This document shows, piece by piece, positions 17,485-27,239 of a stretch of 64,000 nucleotides of DNA. The stretch is from Verrucomicrobiales bacterium (GTDB taxonomy: Bacteria; Verrucomicrobiota; Verrucomicrobiia; Verrucomicrobiales; DEV007). The notes below the pieces were generated by a model that was given only the letters and a program-made list of their open reading frames with translations, did no database searches and was not told the DNA's origin. The position numbers and the translations under genes were made by a program. The stretch is taken from the NCBI GenBank assembly GCA_029212615.1, contig JARGPJ010000006.1:124375-188374 (forward strand), written 5' to 3'. Numbering within the stretch: position 1 is the stretch's first letter; each line of letters opens with the position of its first letter.

Positions 17485-18785
17485 CTTCTCCTCTCACTCC
17501 TCCATCGCGTCGCGGCTTCCTCCGCAGCAGCTCAGCATTGATCGCGCTTCCGGCACTGGAATCGCTAGGGTTTCGCCGCTTTGCCTCTGCAGCCAAAATG
17601 GCAACTCCCCCGAAACGCTTCGTCTTTCTCGGCATGGGATTCGGAGTCACGAAAGAATCATGGTATCCGGATAAAAAGGATGTCGGCGCGGACTATACCC
17701 TGCCCGAAGGGCTTGCCCCGCTCGCGAAACATCGCGGGGACATGACGATCATTCAGAACCTCGCCAATCAATACAACAATGAAGCTCACTGGGGGAGCAC
17801 CTTCTGGCTGACGGGAGCAAATCGCTACGCCGAACCGGGACAAAGCTTCCACAACACCATTTCAGTCGATCAAGTCGCCGCTGAGGCCCTTGGACATGAA
17901 ACGCGTTTCTCCTCCGTGCAACTCAGCTATAAGGGTGGCGACAATTCAGGTCACGGCCCGGGTCTCTCCCTCGCCTGGAACCGACAGGGCAAACCAATGT
18001 CCGCATTGACCACTCCGGTGACGGCTTTTCACAAACTTTTCTCCGACGACAGTACCCCCCTCGAACTGCGCCAGGCCGACCTGCTGAAACAAAAAAGCGT
18101 TCTCGACACCGTCCTTGAAGATGCGAAGACAACTCAACGCGGCCTCACCAAGTCCGACCGCGAGAAACTCGATGAATACTTTCAATCGATTCGCGAAATC
18201 GAGCAACGCCTCGCGAAAGAACGTGAGTGGCTCGAAGTGCCAAAGCGCACCCCTGACCCCGCGCCCGTCGAACCTGACAAAAGCATCCAGGGCGTCGAGG
18301 AAATCAAAGTCATGTATGATCTCATGGCGGCCGCCCTTCAGGTCGATGCGACTCGTGTCTTCAGCTATCGCCAGCCTCTCGATTCCATGATCCGGAGCAT
18401 GGGAGCCACGATCACCGCGCACAACATGAGCCATTACCAGCCGGGGAACCGTTTGGAAGTCTCGCAGCAGCGGGACCTCAAGCAGTCGGAGCTGCTTTCA
18501 CATTTCATTGATCGCCTCAAAAGCACCAAAGAAGCAGACGGGTCTTCGCTCTTCGATCACACCACGATGACCCTCGGAAGTAATATTCACTCGATCCACT
18601 ACCTGACGAACTGCCCGACCATTGTGACCGGTGGTGGCGCAGGCATCAAGCACGGCCGGCACATCGTTGCCGAACCAAAGACACCTTTGTGCAACCTGTG
18701 GGTCAGCCTGCTGAACGGATCGGGGATCGCCACCGAATCGCATGGCGACTCCAAAGGGCAGCTCACCGAGCTTTTCACAGCCTGA
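17481..18785 (+). CDS. DUF1552 Tat-signal protein
   Basis: The 434-residue product carries a twin-arginine signal (SRRGFLRSSSALIALPAL) and the DUF1552 domain, recognised by its fixed pairing with the DUF1592-type cytochrome and by segments such as RFVFLGMGFGV and the late THNMSHYQPGN-like His-rich stretch. The ATG overlaps the upstream stop (ATGA), showing translational coupling. DUF1552 is related to the DUF1501/sulfatase-like alkaline phosphatase superfamily, but its reaction is unknown. The conserved pair suggests a two-component periplasmic enzyme with the haem protein as electron acceptor or donor. Convergent with the coiled-coil lipoprotein gene 21 bp away. Confidence 0.85.
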   Translation: MTSPLTPPSRRGFLRSSSALIALPALESLGFRRFASAAKMATPPKRFVFLGMGFGVTKESWYPDKKDVGADYTLPEGLAPLAKHRGDMTIIQNLANQYNNEAHWGSTFWLTGANRYAEPGQSFHNTISVDQVAAEALGHETRFSSVQLSYKGGDNSGHGPGLSLAWNRQGKPMSALTTPVTAFHKLFSDDSTPLELRQADLLKQKSVLDTVLEDAKTTQRGLTKSDREKLDEYFQSIREIEQRLAKEREWLEVPKRTPDPAPVEPDKSIQGVEEIKVMYDLMAAALQVDATRVFSYRQPLDSMIRSMGATITAHNMSHYQPGNRLEVSQQRDLKQSELLSHFIDRLKSTKEADGSSLFDHTTMTLGSNIHSIHYLTNCPTIVTGGGAGIKHGRHIVAEPKTPLCNLWVSLLNGSGIATESHGDSKGQLTELFTA

Positions 18786-18806
18786 GATCGATCCACATCC
18801 CGGCGC

Positions 18807-19607
18807 TCACTGCTGTTGCAGCCGGATCACTTCCGCTTGCAGGCGTTGATGAGTCTGACGTGCCTTCTCAAGCGACTTCGAGAATTGAGCCACCAATTGC
18901 TCTTCCCCTTTGATCCTCGCCTGAATGTCACTCATTTCCCGTCTCCGATCCACGATCACTGACTGGCCATTCAGACGTTCAATGCGCACTCCTCCCGAAC
19001 CCCGGTTCGACTCCTTCGCACGGATGGACTGTAGCTGAGCCCGGAGATCATTCAGGGTCAGAGAATGCCGGGACAGATCAGATTCCAATGTTCGAATTCC
19101 TTCAAGCTGAGCCCCGAGCATTTTTTCTTTCTGTGCCATTTCAGCAAATCGACTTCCTGACTCATCCGGTGCCCGACCACTAGGCAACGCGATAGAAGGC
19201 TGCACGAATTCTTCACGAGGCGATTGCGGCTTCACTGCATTCACTTTCTGATCACTTACTTCAGCGGCACGGTCGTATCCCCACAGCTCACGAACGTTCT
19301 CAGGAATGCCTGTCCACGACACACTCTCGACACCCCCTTCATGAGACACGATGATGGCCTGATCCGTGATATCGAGAATCTCCGCACTGGAGAACCCCCT
19401 TTCACCGAGGGTCAATCGTTCAAAAACGCGTCCCACTACAGCATCCCGCTTTTCGGAGATGGATAGCGGTTCCCCGTTTCGAATTGCCGGCTCACTCTCC
19501 TCTGCGGAGTCTTCACGAACCTCCGACTTCAACTTCGGCTTGCCACACCCCGTGAAGCACAACGAAACGCAGAGAGGAAGAACAGCTCTGAAAAAAATCG
19601 ATTTCAT
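18807..19607 (-). CDS. Coiled-coil lipoprotein, unknown function
   Basis: The 266-residue product has a lipoprotein signal (MKSIFFRAVLPLCVSLCFTGC, lipobox FTGC, Cys21). After it comes an acidic linker and a segment around residues 45-95 that resembles a small beta-rich domain (GRVFERLTLGERGFSSAEILDI...). The C-terminal half (about 150-266) is a long heptad-like helix rich in Gln, Arg, Leu and Glu, typical of a coiled coil. No named family is recognised. The gene stands alone between a convergent cytochrome pair and a GNAT gene on the same strand. Confidence 0.7.
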   Translation of the reverse strand: MKSIFFRAVLPLCVSLCFTGCGKPKLKSEVREDSAEESEPAIRNGEPLSISEKRDAVVGRVFERLTLGERGFSSAEILDITDQAIIVSHEGGVESVSWTGIPENVRELWGYDRAAEVSDQKVNAVKPQSPREEFVQPSIALPSGRAPDESGSRFAEMAQKEKMLGAQLEGIRTLESDLSRHSLTLNDLRAQLQSIRAKESNRGSGGVRIERLNGQSVIVDRRREMSDIQARIKGEEQLVAQFSKSLEKARQTHQRLQAEVIRLQQQ

Positions 19608-19663
19608 CAGAAAGCAGGATATTACGCCTCCCTTCTCTATCGCAAGCTTGAAACGACCACCCC

Positions 19664-20245
19664 CTAATCACCTGCCCCGAGATTCTCATACTCAGCAAAC
19701 AGGTTCATGCCCATCAAAACATAGTCATGAGAAACTGCCTGCATGTCTCGAATGTAATGGGGCAATCGAACCAGTTCGTGAAACCCGATTGTCGCCATCG
19801 ACTCAATTGCCGCCTTCCGTTCACCGTTGAGTTCTGTTTCGAGTTTTGTCAGTCCGATCTGAGTTGAAATTTTCACGAGAACTCCGAGCAATTCATCCAA
19901 AATACCCAACCCCCTGAACTCCGGGTGAGTCAAAAAGTAGACCCTTCCAATGTGACGTTTCCAACCTCCGGGGCGCTGATGAAGTGACCCCATCGCAACC
20001 AACCGGCCATCAACAAAGGCAAGTAAAGCGAAGTGTTGTATGTTCTCTTTGTCTGAAATCCACTCCTTAAAGAGGCTGCCATCTTTGATCTGAGAGCGAA
20101 TAAAAAGGCGCTCTTCTTCAGGGATCACTTCATGAAAACCTCGAAAACCGGGTTCGTCCGCTTCCATGATCGGCCGGATCGTACAGGAAGCCCCATTGGA
20201 TAGATGAAAACGAATCGGGAACTGGTCTTTGAGCACCTCCAACAT
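19664..20245 (-). CDS. GNAT-family N-acetyltransferase
   Basis: The 193-residue product has the GNAT fold. Motifs are IRPIMEADEPGFRGF near the N terminus, a strand FVDGRLVAMGSLH, the acetyl-CoA binding pyrophosphate loop HPEFRGLGILDELL (RGLGI as the R/Q-x-x-G-x-G/A motif, about 113-126), and a C-terminal GFHELVRLPHYIRD segment. The N terminus resembles acetyltransferases that act with acyl-CoA synthetases on lysine side chains, but no such partner is nearby. It may acetylate a protein or small amine; substrate unknown. It diverges from the SLC13 permease gene 124 bp away. Confidence 0.82.
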   Translation of the reverse strand: MLEVLKDQFPIRFHLSNGASCTIRPIMEADEPGFRGFHEVIPEEERLFIRSQIKDGSLFKEWISDKENIQHFALLAFVDGRLVAMGSLHQRPGGWKRHIGRVYFLTHPEFRGLGILDELLGVLVKISTQIGLTKLETELNGERKAAIESMATIGFHELVRLPHYIRDMQAVSHDYVLMGMNLFAEYENLGAGD

Positions 20246-20369
20246 AGCTCACTGGAAAGCATAAGATATGCCATGAGTAAAAGGTGACTCAGGATCAAGG
20301 GGTCATAGAAAACGCCTCTTGCCATCGGCACGAGTTCTGCGACTCATCAATGAGTAGACCCTTCAATCC

Positions 20370-21914
20370 ATGACTGCGGAAAAGAACGATCACGATAATG
20401 ACGAATCACCCTCGTCGAACTCTCATCGTTTCAGCTTTCCCCTGCCTCTCTTAACGTCCAGGGCAGACACCCGTGCCGAATATCGACGTATCCTCGGACA
20501 TCTCGAGTTTCACTCCGGATACGCACTGCTGAAGTTTCTCGGCTGTCTCATCGCCGCCGCAGCACTCGCCTTTCTGCCTGCCTATGAGGGGCTCGACCCG
20601 GCTGCTCAATGGACCCTGAGCATCATTCTCTTCTGTGGACTGCTCTGGATGACTGAAGCTATTCCCGCCTTTGCCGTCGCTCTGCTTGCGATTGGACTGC
20701 AGATCCTCATTCTCGGACAACCGGGGGGAGTGATGAACAAATCAGCAGACCCCGCGGCGTGGCAGAAATTCGTGATGCCATGGGCGAGTCCTTCGATGTG
20801 GCTTTTCTTCGGCGGATTCATCCTCGCAAAAGCGGCATCACGAACCGGCCTCGATCACTTTCTCGCGGGAAATATTCTGAGACTTGCCGGATCAAAACCC
20901 GAGACTGTTCTGCTCGTGGCAATGTCGACCACCTTTGTCTTTTCCATGTTCCTCTCAAACACGGCGACCGCTGCAATGATGCTCGCTATTCTAGGGCCGA
21001 TGCTGGGGAATATGAAGGCAGTCGGCGCAGCCCGGGCGATGATTATCGGTGTCGCTTTCTCTGCCAATCTCGGAGGGATGGGAACTATCATCGGCACCCC
21101 GCCCAATGCCATTGCCTCAGGTCTTCTCGGCCAGGTCTATCCCGTCGATTTCCTGAAATGGATGCTCTTCGGTCTACCACCCGCGCTCCTCCTCCTCGCC
21201 GGGCTATGGTGGGCACTTTCGAAGCGAGTGAGCCTCGCTTCTTTTGAGCTGCAGGACAACGGAAGCAGTGCGGGCGACTCCACCGCGATGCCCGACTCCG
21301 AACACACCCCCAGATGGCAACGCTGGACAGTGCTCGCCGTTTTTACGGCGACGATCATCCTCTGGCTCAGTGGAAGCTGGCATGGGATGCCGACCGCGGT
21401 CGTCTCCTTTATTCCCATCGTCGCCTTGTCGATTACCGGTGTGATTCGAGCTCAGGACATCCGAACGCTCGACTGGGATATTCTAATCCTCCTCGCAGGC
21501 GGCCTCTCACTCGGTGTCGGCGTTCTCGAAAGCGGCCTCGCCGAGTGGATCGCCGGAAACCTCACCGCATTGGAAGTAGCGCCCTGGGCAATGGGGATGA
21601 TTTTCGGCTTTCTGACTTTGATTCTCTCAAATTTCATGAGTAACACCGCCGCTTCGAACATTCTTATTCCCATCGGAATCGCGGCGGGATCAGCCAGTGG
21701 TGGCAGCGTCGAGTCAGCCGCTTTTGCAATCCCCATGGCTCTCAGTGCTTCAGCCGCCATGTGTCTCCCTATTTCAACGCCTCCCAACGCGATTGCCTAC
21801 GCCAGCGGGAAAATTCGCTCCAAAGACTTTCTCGTGCCGGGCCTCATCGTTGGCTTGATCGCCTGTCCGCTCGTAACCGTCTGGTCACGATTGCTTCTCT
21901 CCTGGATCGGTTAG
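20370..21914 (+). CDS. SLC13 / DASS-family anion symporter
   Basis: This 514-residue polytopic membrane protein has the family fingerprints: SNTATAAMMLAILGP (about residues 195-209) and SNFMSNTAASNILIPIGIA (about 423-441), the two inverted-repeat SNT motifs that bind sodium and the carboxylate. It also has GIIGTPPNAIASG-like (GTIIGTPPNAIASG) and STPPNAIAYASG segments. About 11-12 transmembrane helices follow a cytosolic N-terminal extension of some 45 residues. Members import dicarboxylates, sulfate or other divalent anions with sodium. The sequence alone does not separate dicarboxylate from sulfate transport. It precedes the P450 gene by 66 bp on the same strand, but that gene has a candidate promoter of its own. 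Confidence 0.9.
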   Translation: MTAEKNDHDNDESPSSNSHRFSFPLPLLTSRADTRAEYRRILGHLEFHSGYALLKFLGCLIAAAALAFLPAYEGLDPAAQWTLSIILFCGLLWMTEAIPAFAVALLAIGLQILILGQPGGVMNKSADPAAWQKFVMPWASPSMWLFFGGFILAKAASRTGLDHFLAGNILRLAGSKPETVLLVAMSTTFVFSMFLSNTATAAMMLAILGPMLGNMKAVGAARAMIIGVAFSANLGGMGTIIGTPPNAIASGLLGQVYPVDFLKWMLFGLPPALLLLAGLWWALSKRVSLASFELQDNGSSAGDSTAMPDSEHTPRWQRWTVLAVFTATIILWLSGSWHGMPTAVVSFIPIVALSITGVIRAQDIRTLDWDILILLAGGLSLGVGVLESGLAEWIAGNLTALEVAPWAMGMIFGFLTLILSNFMSNTAASNILIPIGIAAGSASGGSVESAAFAIPMALSASAAMCLPISTPPNAIAYASGKIRSKDFLVPGLIVGLIACPLVTVWSRLLLSWIG

Positions 21915-21943
21915 ATGGCTGGATTCAATGCGCAGGCGCGTTC

Positions 21944-21972
21944 TGGACGAATCCCGTCATGATCGCTATAAT
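21944..21972 (+). promoter_or_regulatory. Predicted sigma70-type promoter giving a near-leaderless P450 mRNA
   Basis: TGGACG (21944-21949) lies 17 nt before a perfect TATAAT (21967-21972). The expected transcription start, 6-9 nt after the -10 element, falls at 21979-21981, essentially at the ATG of the cytochrome P450 gene (21981). No Shine-Dalgarno can therefore be present on this transcript. Confidence 0.5.
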
Positions 21973-21980
21973 CCGCGGCA

Positions 21981-23150
21981 ATGAGCGATCCATCACTCCC
22001 CGGCCCTGACCCGTTTCAAAATTTCCGCCGCGAGTCGGCGACGCTGAAATGCCCTTTTCAGGGGGAAAATATTCCCATGATCCTTCGTCATGCGGATGTC
22101 CGGGAAGCCGCCAAAGACTGGAAAACGTTCAGCTCTGACGCCCCTTTTCGCGTGCCGATTCCCTCCGAAGAGGAAGTCCGGACAATGCGACAGCTTCCGA
22201 TCGAAGTCGATCCCCCACTCCACGGCGAATACCGGACCATCGCAGAGCCTTTCTTCCAGCGAGCAAAAAAGCCCGAGGTCATCGCCCGGGTCAAATCCCT
22301 CATCGACAACATGTTGACCTCCGCGATCAGAGAGGAGTCGCTCGAAGTCGTCAATGAGTTTGCCCTCCCGATTCAATCCCATGCCCTGACCTACCTCCTG
22401 AATGTCCCTGAAACTGAAGCCAAAACCTGGATCAGCTGGGGCATGCATGTTTTCAAAGTTACCGGCGGGACGTTTAAGAAAGGCAATCAACTTGAAGACT
22501 ATCTAAATGCTCAGTTTGACCGCTCCGAAGAGAATCCCGGAGAAGACTTTTTCAGTGCCCTGACACAAGCTGAATTTCAGGGACGAAAATTGACCCGGGA
22601 GGAAATGATGGGGTTCGGAAACCTCACTTTCGCCGGGGGGCGCGACACAATCATTCACAGCATCTCCTCCATCATCGCCTACTTTGGGGAGAACCCTGAA
22701 AAACTGAGTTTTCTTCGCGGGGATCCGAAACGTATTCGCCTCGCCTCAGAGGAATTCTTCCGGGTCTTCATGCCATTGACCCACATCGGTCGTGTCTGCC
22801 CTGTCGAAACTGATGTGCATGGAGTTACCGTCCCTGCGGATGGGCGCGTTTCTCTCTGCTGGAATTCTGCAAACCACGATGAAACGGTCTTCGAAAATCC
22901 TCACACCATTCAACTCGACCGCAAGCCGAACCCGCACGTTTCCTTTGGATTCGGCACCCACCTTTGCCTCGGAGCCCCCCATGCCAGACTCCTCGTCCGA
23001 ACCCTGTTGGAATCTCTCGTCACGAAGGTCTCCGAAATCACGATCATTGATTCCCTGCCCCATGTCGAACGCGAGGCCGTCTATGAACGGGCAAATGGCT
23101 ACGAGACGCTGAGCGTATCAATGAAAGGATCGGACTCAGCGAATCACTAA
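21981..23150 (+). CDS. Cytochrome P450 monooxygenase
   Basis: A soluble bacterial P450 of 389 residues. The haem-thiolate motif FGFGTHLCLG has the axial Cys at residue 329. The I-helix oxygen-activation motif is AGGRDT (about 217-222), and the K-helix ExxR is EFFR within EEFFRVF. The protein has no membrane anchor, so it is cytosolic and would need a ferredoxin and reductase, neither of which is encoded nearby. It hydroxylates an unknown hydrophobic substrate. The gene follows the SLC13 permease gene and has a candidate leaderless promoter. Length is within the usual range for bacterial P450s, which are commonly about 400 residues. Confidence 0.9.
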   Translation: MSDPSLPGPDPFQNFRRESATLKCPFQGENIPMILRHADVREAAKDWKTFSSDAPFRVPIPSEEEVRTMRQLPIEVDPPLHGEYRTIAEPFFQRAKKPEVIARVKSLIDNMLTSAIREESLEVVNEFALPIQSHALTYLLNVPETEAKTWISWGMHVFKVTGGTFKKGNQLEDYLNAQFDRSEENPGEDFFSALTQAEFQGRKLTREEMMGFGNLTFAGGRDTIIHSISSIIAYFGENPEKLSFLRGDPKRIRLASEEFFRVFMPLTHIGRVCPVETDVHGVTVPADGRVSLCWNSANHDETVFENPHTIQLDRKPNPHVSFGFGTHLCLGAPHARLLVRTLLESLVTKVSEITIIDSLPHVEREAVYERANGYETLSVSMKGSDSANH

Positions 23151-23198
23151 GCAGTTACCACGAAAGGCTTCTCCATTTCCCGCCAACAAAGAGTCACG

Positions 23199-24608
23199 CT
23201 ATTTCAGCTGATAGACCTCGACAACGACCCGGCGACTGTGCTGCAGAACCGCGTCCGAATCATTAGTCGAATACCTGGATTGGCTATCGCCCTTTGAACT
23301 TACTTCAGCAGTAACCTGATCAGGGAGGTTTCCGGCAAAGATAAGGCTTTTAACCCGATTTGCCCGGGCAAGAGCAAGCTTCTGATTTAATTCGAAACTG
23401 CCGCGGTAATCTGAATATCCGGTGATGTAGACGATCGAACGGGAGTGGGAGGCCCGCTGAATTGCCCGTCGGATTTTTTCATGGTCAGACGCCGCAATTT
23501 CAGCAGATCCGGTTTCAAAATAGAAAATAAGAGGCTTCCCATCGTCGGGCACAGGATCAGAAGAGACCAACTCACCTTCAACTTCAGAGGCGTTACCACC
23601 GGCCGAGTCCGGCGTTTCCGATTCCGACACATGTATCACTTCCGGCTCTTCATCCACCGCTTGATTACCCGCCACAAAAGGGACCGTATGAACTTCGTAG
23701 AATTCATCAAAAGGCCCCATGAAGACTAACTCATCTTCACCTTTCGCCTCAACCGGAGCAACTTCCTCCTCCTGAATCTCCTCGACAGAAACCGGCAAGG
23801 GATCATCAGGCACGGCTTCAGTGATTTGCTCTCCATTCACTGCCGGCTCCGCCTGAGCAGGATTATCAGAATCAACAGCGGCCAACTTCTCCGGTATTTC
23901 CCCGATCTCCCCTTTCAAAGCGTCATCAACGTCGACGCTTTCAATGATGGCGAGGCCGTGTTGTCGAAACGGCTTCGTCCAGCCGATCACGATCTTCTTC
24001 GCCTCTTCGGACGCGACCGCTCCCGCGAGGATCAGTTTATCATCAACGATCGTGATTTCCCGGTCTCCTCCGGTGTACTCAAAGTAGCGGGCGAGAAAAT
24101 CGGGAAGATAACTGATCCAAAGGCCACTTCGGGTGTCCGGGGAAAACTTCAACCTGTTCTCAAAAACTTCCTCCTCAAATACATTCGCAACAGCTTCCTC
24201 GATCGCAGCCTTTGCCTGTTGAGTCGGAATCGATCCCTGCAAGGTAACCCCCTCCTCTGCCCCGTTGATATTCAGAACAAAGGGTAAGACCGGCGCGGGA
24301 GGCCCAAAGACTTCCAGCGACGGTTTTCTTCCGGTCAACTGAAGCGGTTTCGGCTCCTCCATTTCACCCTGCACTTTCTCCGGCGGTTCCTCCTGAACTA
24401 TTTCAGGAACTCTTTCGAGGGGAAATTCGGGAATTACCTCGACTTCAGTCTTCGCCACCGGCGCAGGACCCGGCTTCGATTCGACCGGCATTGGAGGATA
24501 GCTCCCGGGAGAGCGCCCCGGCATTTCCCCACCCAACCGAACCATTCCCCAACCGAACACGATCGCGCAAAGGACGCCGAGGAGGGATGAGGTAAAAAAC
24601 GTCTTCAT
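23199..24608 (-). CDS. OmpA-family peptidoglycan-associated protein with Pro/Glu-rich linker
   Basis: The start at ATG 24608 precedes a membrane-spanning or uncleaved signal segment (MKTFFTSSLLGVLCAIVFGWG); the longer reading to 24770 adds a sequence without signal character. The 469-residue product has a Pro/Glu-rich linker, a region at about 90-220 with two BON-like beta-alpha units (GVTLQGSIPTQQAKAAIEEA and DKLILAGAVASEEAKKIV), an acidic low-complexity stretch, and a C-terminal OmpA domain (about 365-469; FYFETGSAEIAASDHEKI ... ITGYSDYRGSFELNQKLALARANRV). The OmpA domain binds diaminopimelate-containing peptidoglycan. The protein probably tethers the envelope to the wall. It diverges from the DUF1549/DUF1553 gene. 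Confidence 0.85.
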   Translation of the reverse strand: MKTFFTSSLLGVLCAIVFGWGMVRLGGEMPGRSPGSYPPMPVESKPGPAPVAKTEVEVIPEFPLERVPEIVQEEPPEKVQGEMEEPKPLQLTGRKPSLEVFGPPAPVLPFVLNINGAEEGVTLQGSIPTQQAKAAIEEAVANVFEEEVFENRLKFSPDTRSGLWISYLPDFLARYFEYTGGDREITIVDDKLILAGAVASEEAKKIVIGWTKPFRQHGLAIIESVDVDDALKGEIGEIPEKLAAVDSDNPAQAEPAVNGEQITEAVPDDPLPVSVEEIQEEEVAPVEAKGEDELVFMGPFDEFYEVHTVPFVAGNQAVDEEPEVIHVSESETPDSAGGNASEVEGELVSSDPVPDDGKPLIFYFETGSAEIAASDHEKIRRAIQRASHSRSIVYITGYSDYRGSFELNQKLALARANRVKSLIFAGNLPDQVTAEVSSKGDSQSRYSTNDSDAVLQHSRRVVVEVYQLK

Positions 24609-24800
24609 GGAGAAAATGAAGGGGGTCCTGTCAGAATAGAACATCCTCTCGTTGAGGAAACGAAAATCTCCCTCCAAAGCCAATCTTTTTGTGCTGAATT
24701 GGTCAAGACATCCGAACCAATCCGGCCTGCCCCCGGCACAGTCCTGCATGACGAGTTCCCGTAGTGGCATGAAACGCTCCCCCCCCTATGTTTGGGAACA

Positions 24801-27203
24801 ATGAGAAAAATTCTTTCCGCTTCGATCACATCAGCCTTTCTCGCTACCGCCCAGGCTGAAGTCGATTTTGTTCATCAGGTCGTTCCGATTCTGAAAGAAC
24901 ACTGCAGCGAATGCCACTCCGGAGCGGAATCAAAGGGAGGTTTCTCAATGAACACTCGCGCGTTGTTCATCGATGACGAGACCGCCGTTCCCGGCAAATC
25001 TCACGAATCCTACTTCATTGATCTGATCCATGATTCTGATCCAGACTATCAAATGCCTCCCGGGGACTACCCCAGAATGCCTGCCGATCAGATTGCGATG
25101 CTCGAAATGTGGGTCAATGAGGGCATGAAATGGGAGGAGGACTTCACTTTCGGGACCCCCACCTACGAACCTCCCTTTTTACCCCGTCGCCCGAAACTGC
25201 CGACGATTACCGGAGGGACGAACCATCCTCTCGATCGGCTCATCGACGAATACCTCCTTCTCAACGACCTTGAAAAAATGGAGCCGGTTGATGATTCCAC
25301 TTTCATTCGCCGGGTCACCCTCGACCTCACCGGACTCCTCCCCGGCCCCGACCGGGTCCGCTCATTCTGCGGGGACACCTCTCCCGGGAAACGGCAAGCA
25401 CTGATCGATGAATTGCTGGCTGATGATCTGGCCTACACCGAACACTGGCTCACTTTCTGGAACGACCTTCTTCGCAATGACTACACCGGCACGGGGTTCA
25501 TCACCGGAGGGCGAACCCAGATCAGCGAATGGCTCTATCAAGCACTGAAAGAGAATAAGCCATTCGACACCATGGTTCAGGAACTGATCGCGCCCGCAGA
25601 CTCCGCCAGCGCAGGGTTCATCAATGGCATCAAATGGCGCGGCACCGTCAGTGCCGGGCAAACCCTTCCGGTTCAATTTTCCCAGAGCCTTTCGCAGGCC
25701 TTCCTCGGCATCAACATGAAGTGCGCTTCCTGCCATGACAGTTTCCTCGACCGATGGACCCTCGACGATGCCTACGGTCTCGCGGCCATCTATTCAGATG
25801 ATCCCCTCGAACTTCATCGCTGTGACAAACCAACCGGAGCAACCGCAAAGGCAAACTGGATCTTCCCCGAGATAGGAAACATCAATCCAGCCGCAGGCAA
25901 AGAGGAACGGCTCAGTCAGCTCGCAGGCCTCATGACCCACCCGGAGAACGGACGCGTCCCCCGCACCATCGTTAACCGCCTTTGGGGACAACTCATGGGC
26001 CGCGGCATGGTGCATCCCCTGGATGCGATGCAAACCGAACCCTGGAACGAAGATTTACTCGATTGGATCGCTTCCGACTTTCAGGACAACGGCTACGACC
26101 TGAAACACACCCTGCGCCTCATCACAACCTCCGCTGCCTACCAAAGTAAAAGTGTCCCGCAGGAGGAGATAAATGACGCTGAATCCTATCAGTTCAGGGG
26201 TCCCCATCCGAAACGACTCACCGCAGAACAATTTGTAGACGCGATCTGGCAGATCACAGGTAACGCCCCCGCGTCCTATGACGCGCCGGTCGCCCGGGGA
26301 GTGATTGATCCTGCCCTCATCGAACAACTCAGCTTCGAAAGTTCATGGATATGGGGGCCCTCCGCCCGCCCCGGCCCCCCTCCCCATGGGGAGAAAATCC
26401 TCCTCAGGAAAAACTTTTCCCCGAACAATAAAGTGCGTTCGGCCGGCATCATCGCCGCCGCCGACAATGCCTACGTCCTCTATTTGAACGGACAAAAGAT
26501 TCTGGACGGCAGCCAATGGAATGAGCTGGATGCCGCGCCCGTTGCCAATTCAATCAAGCAGGAGAACCAACTCCTTATCGTTGCTGAAAACCGGGGCGCC
26601 AAACCAAATGCCGCAGGCGCTTTCTGCGCCGTCCGAATCGAGTACGAGGACAACTCAGACGAAATCGTCATGACCGACGAAACCTGGCAGGTCAGCCAAT
26701 CTGTTCCCCCGGGAAGCCGCCCCGGAAAATGGAATCTCGACGAGCTTACCTGGACGTCCTCCGTTTCCGTTAATGTCCCTCAATGGAAAAGCGCAACTGA
26801 CAAACGAATCGGCAAAACGCTCGCACGTGCCTCGGCAGGGAGTGATCGCCCCGTTCGCGCATCGCTTCTCAAAGCAGATGAACTCATGAGGGCACTCGGG
26901 CGCCCTAACCGGGATCAAATTGTCACCTCCCGGCCTTCGGAGCTAACGACCCTTGAGGCGGTCAATCTTGCTACAAATGGTGACCTGGTCGCCAATTTGA
27001 AAAAAGGCGCTGAGAAACTCATTCGAGCGTTCCCCGCTGAAAAACTCGTCGAATCAATTTACCTCTCAACCCTTTCCCGCTACCCGGCTGAGTCAGAAGA
27101 AAACTTCGCGTCCGGAATCCTCGGGGATTCTCCTGACACAGCAACCGTAACAGACCTCCTCTGGGCCATCACCATGACCCCTGAATTCCTGATCGTGAGG
27201 TAA
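24801..27203 (+). CDS. PSCyt1/DUF1549/DUF1553 (PSD1) cytochrome-like protein with inserted beta-sandwich domain
   Basis: From ATG 24801 (a TTG at 24792 is less likely) the product is 800 residues with a signal peptide. It carries a PSCyt1 haem site CSECH near residue 36, then DUF1549 (NHPLDRLIDEYLLLNDLEKM ... FIRRVTLDLTGLLP) with a second CxxCH (CASCHDSFLDRWTLDD). DUF1553 follows, starting VPRTIVNRLWGQLMGRG. The DUF1553 domain is split by a beta-sandwich of about 120 residues (about 525-650; LLRKNFSPNNKVRSAGIIAA ... YVLYLNGQKI) of the type found in carbohydrate-binding domains. It is the first of a pair with DUF1501, 37 bp downstream. Function unproven; periplasmic. Confidence 0.88.
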   Translation: MRKILSASITSAFLATAQAEVDFVHQVVPILKEHCSECHSGAESKGGFSMNTRALFIDDETAVPGKSHESYFIDLIHDSDPDYQMPPGDYPRMPADQIAMLEMWVNEGMKWEEDFTFGTPTYEPPFLPRRPKLPTITGGTNHPLDRLIDEYLLLNDLEKMEPVDDSTFIRRVTLDLTGLLPGPDRVRSFCGDTSPGKRQALIDELLADDLAYTEHWLTFWNDLLRNDYTGTGFITGGRTQISEWLYQALKENKPFDTMVQELIAPADSASAGFINGIKWRGTVSAGQTLPVQFSQSLSQAFLGINMKCASCHDSFLDRWTLDDAYGLAAIYSDDPLELHRCDKPTGATAKANWIFPEIGNINPAAGKEERLSQLAGLMTHPENGRVPRTIVNRLWGQLMGRGMVHPLDAMQTEPWNEDLLDWIASDFQDNGYDLKHTLRLITTSAAYQSKSVPQEEINDAESYQFRGPHPKRLTAEQFVDAIWQITGNAPASYDAPVARGVIDPALIEQLSFESSWIWGPSARPGPPPHGEKILLRKNFSPNNKVRSAGIIAAADNAYVLYLNGQKILDGSQWNELDAAPVANSIKQENQLLIVAENRGAKPNAAGAFCAVRIEYEDNSDEIVMTDETWQVSQSVPPGSRPGKWNLDELTWTSSVSVNVPQWKSATDKRIGKTLARASAGSDRPVRASLLKADELMRALGRPNRDQIVTSRPSELTTLEAVNLATNGDLVANLKKGAEKLIRAFPAEKLVESIYLSTLSRYPAESEENFASGILGDSPDTATVTDLLWAITMTPEFLIVR

Positions 27204-27239
27204 GGAACGCCTTCTCCCCCTACTCTACTCCAGCCTATC

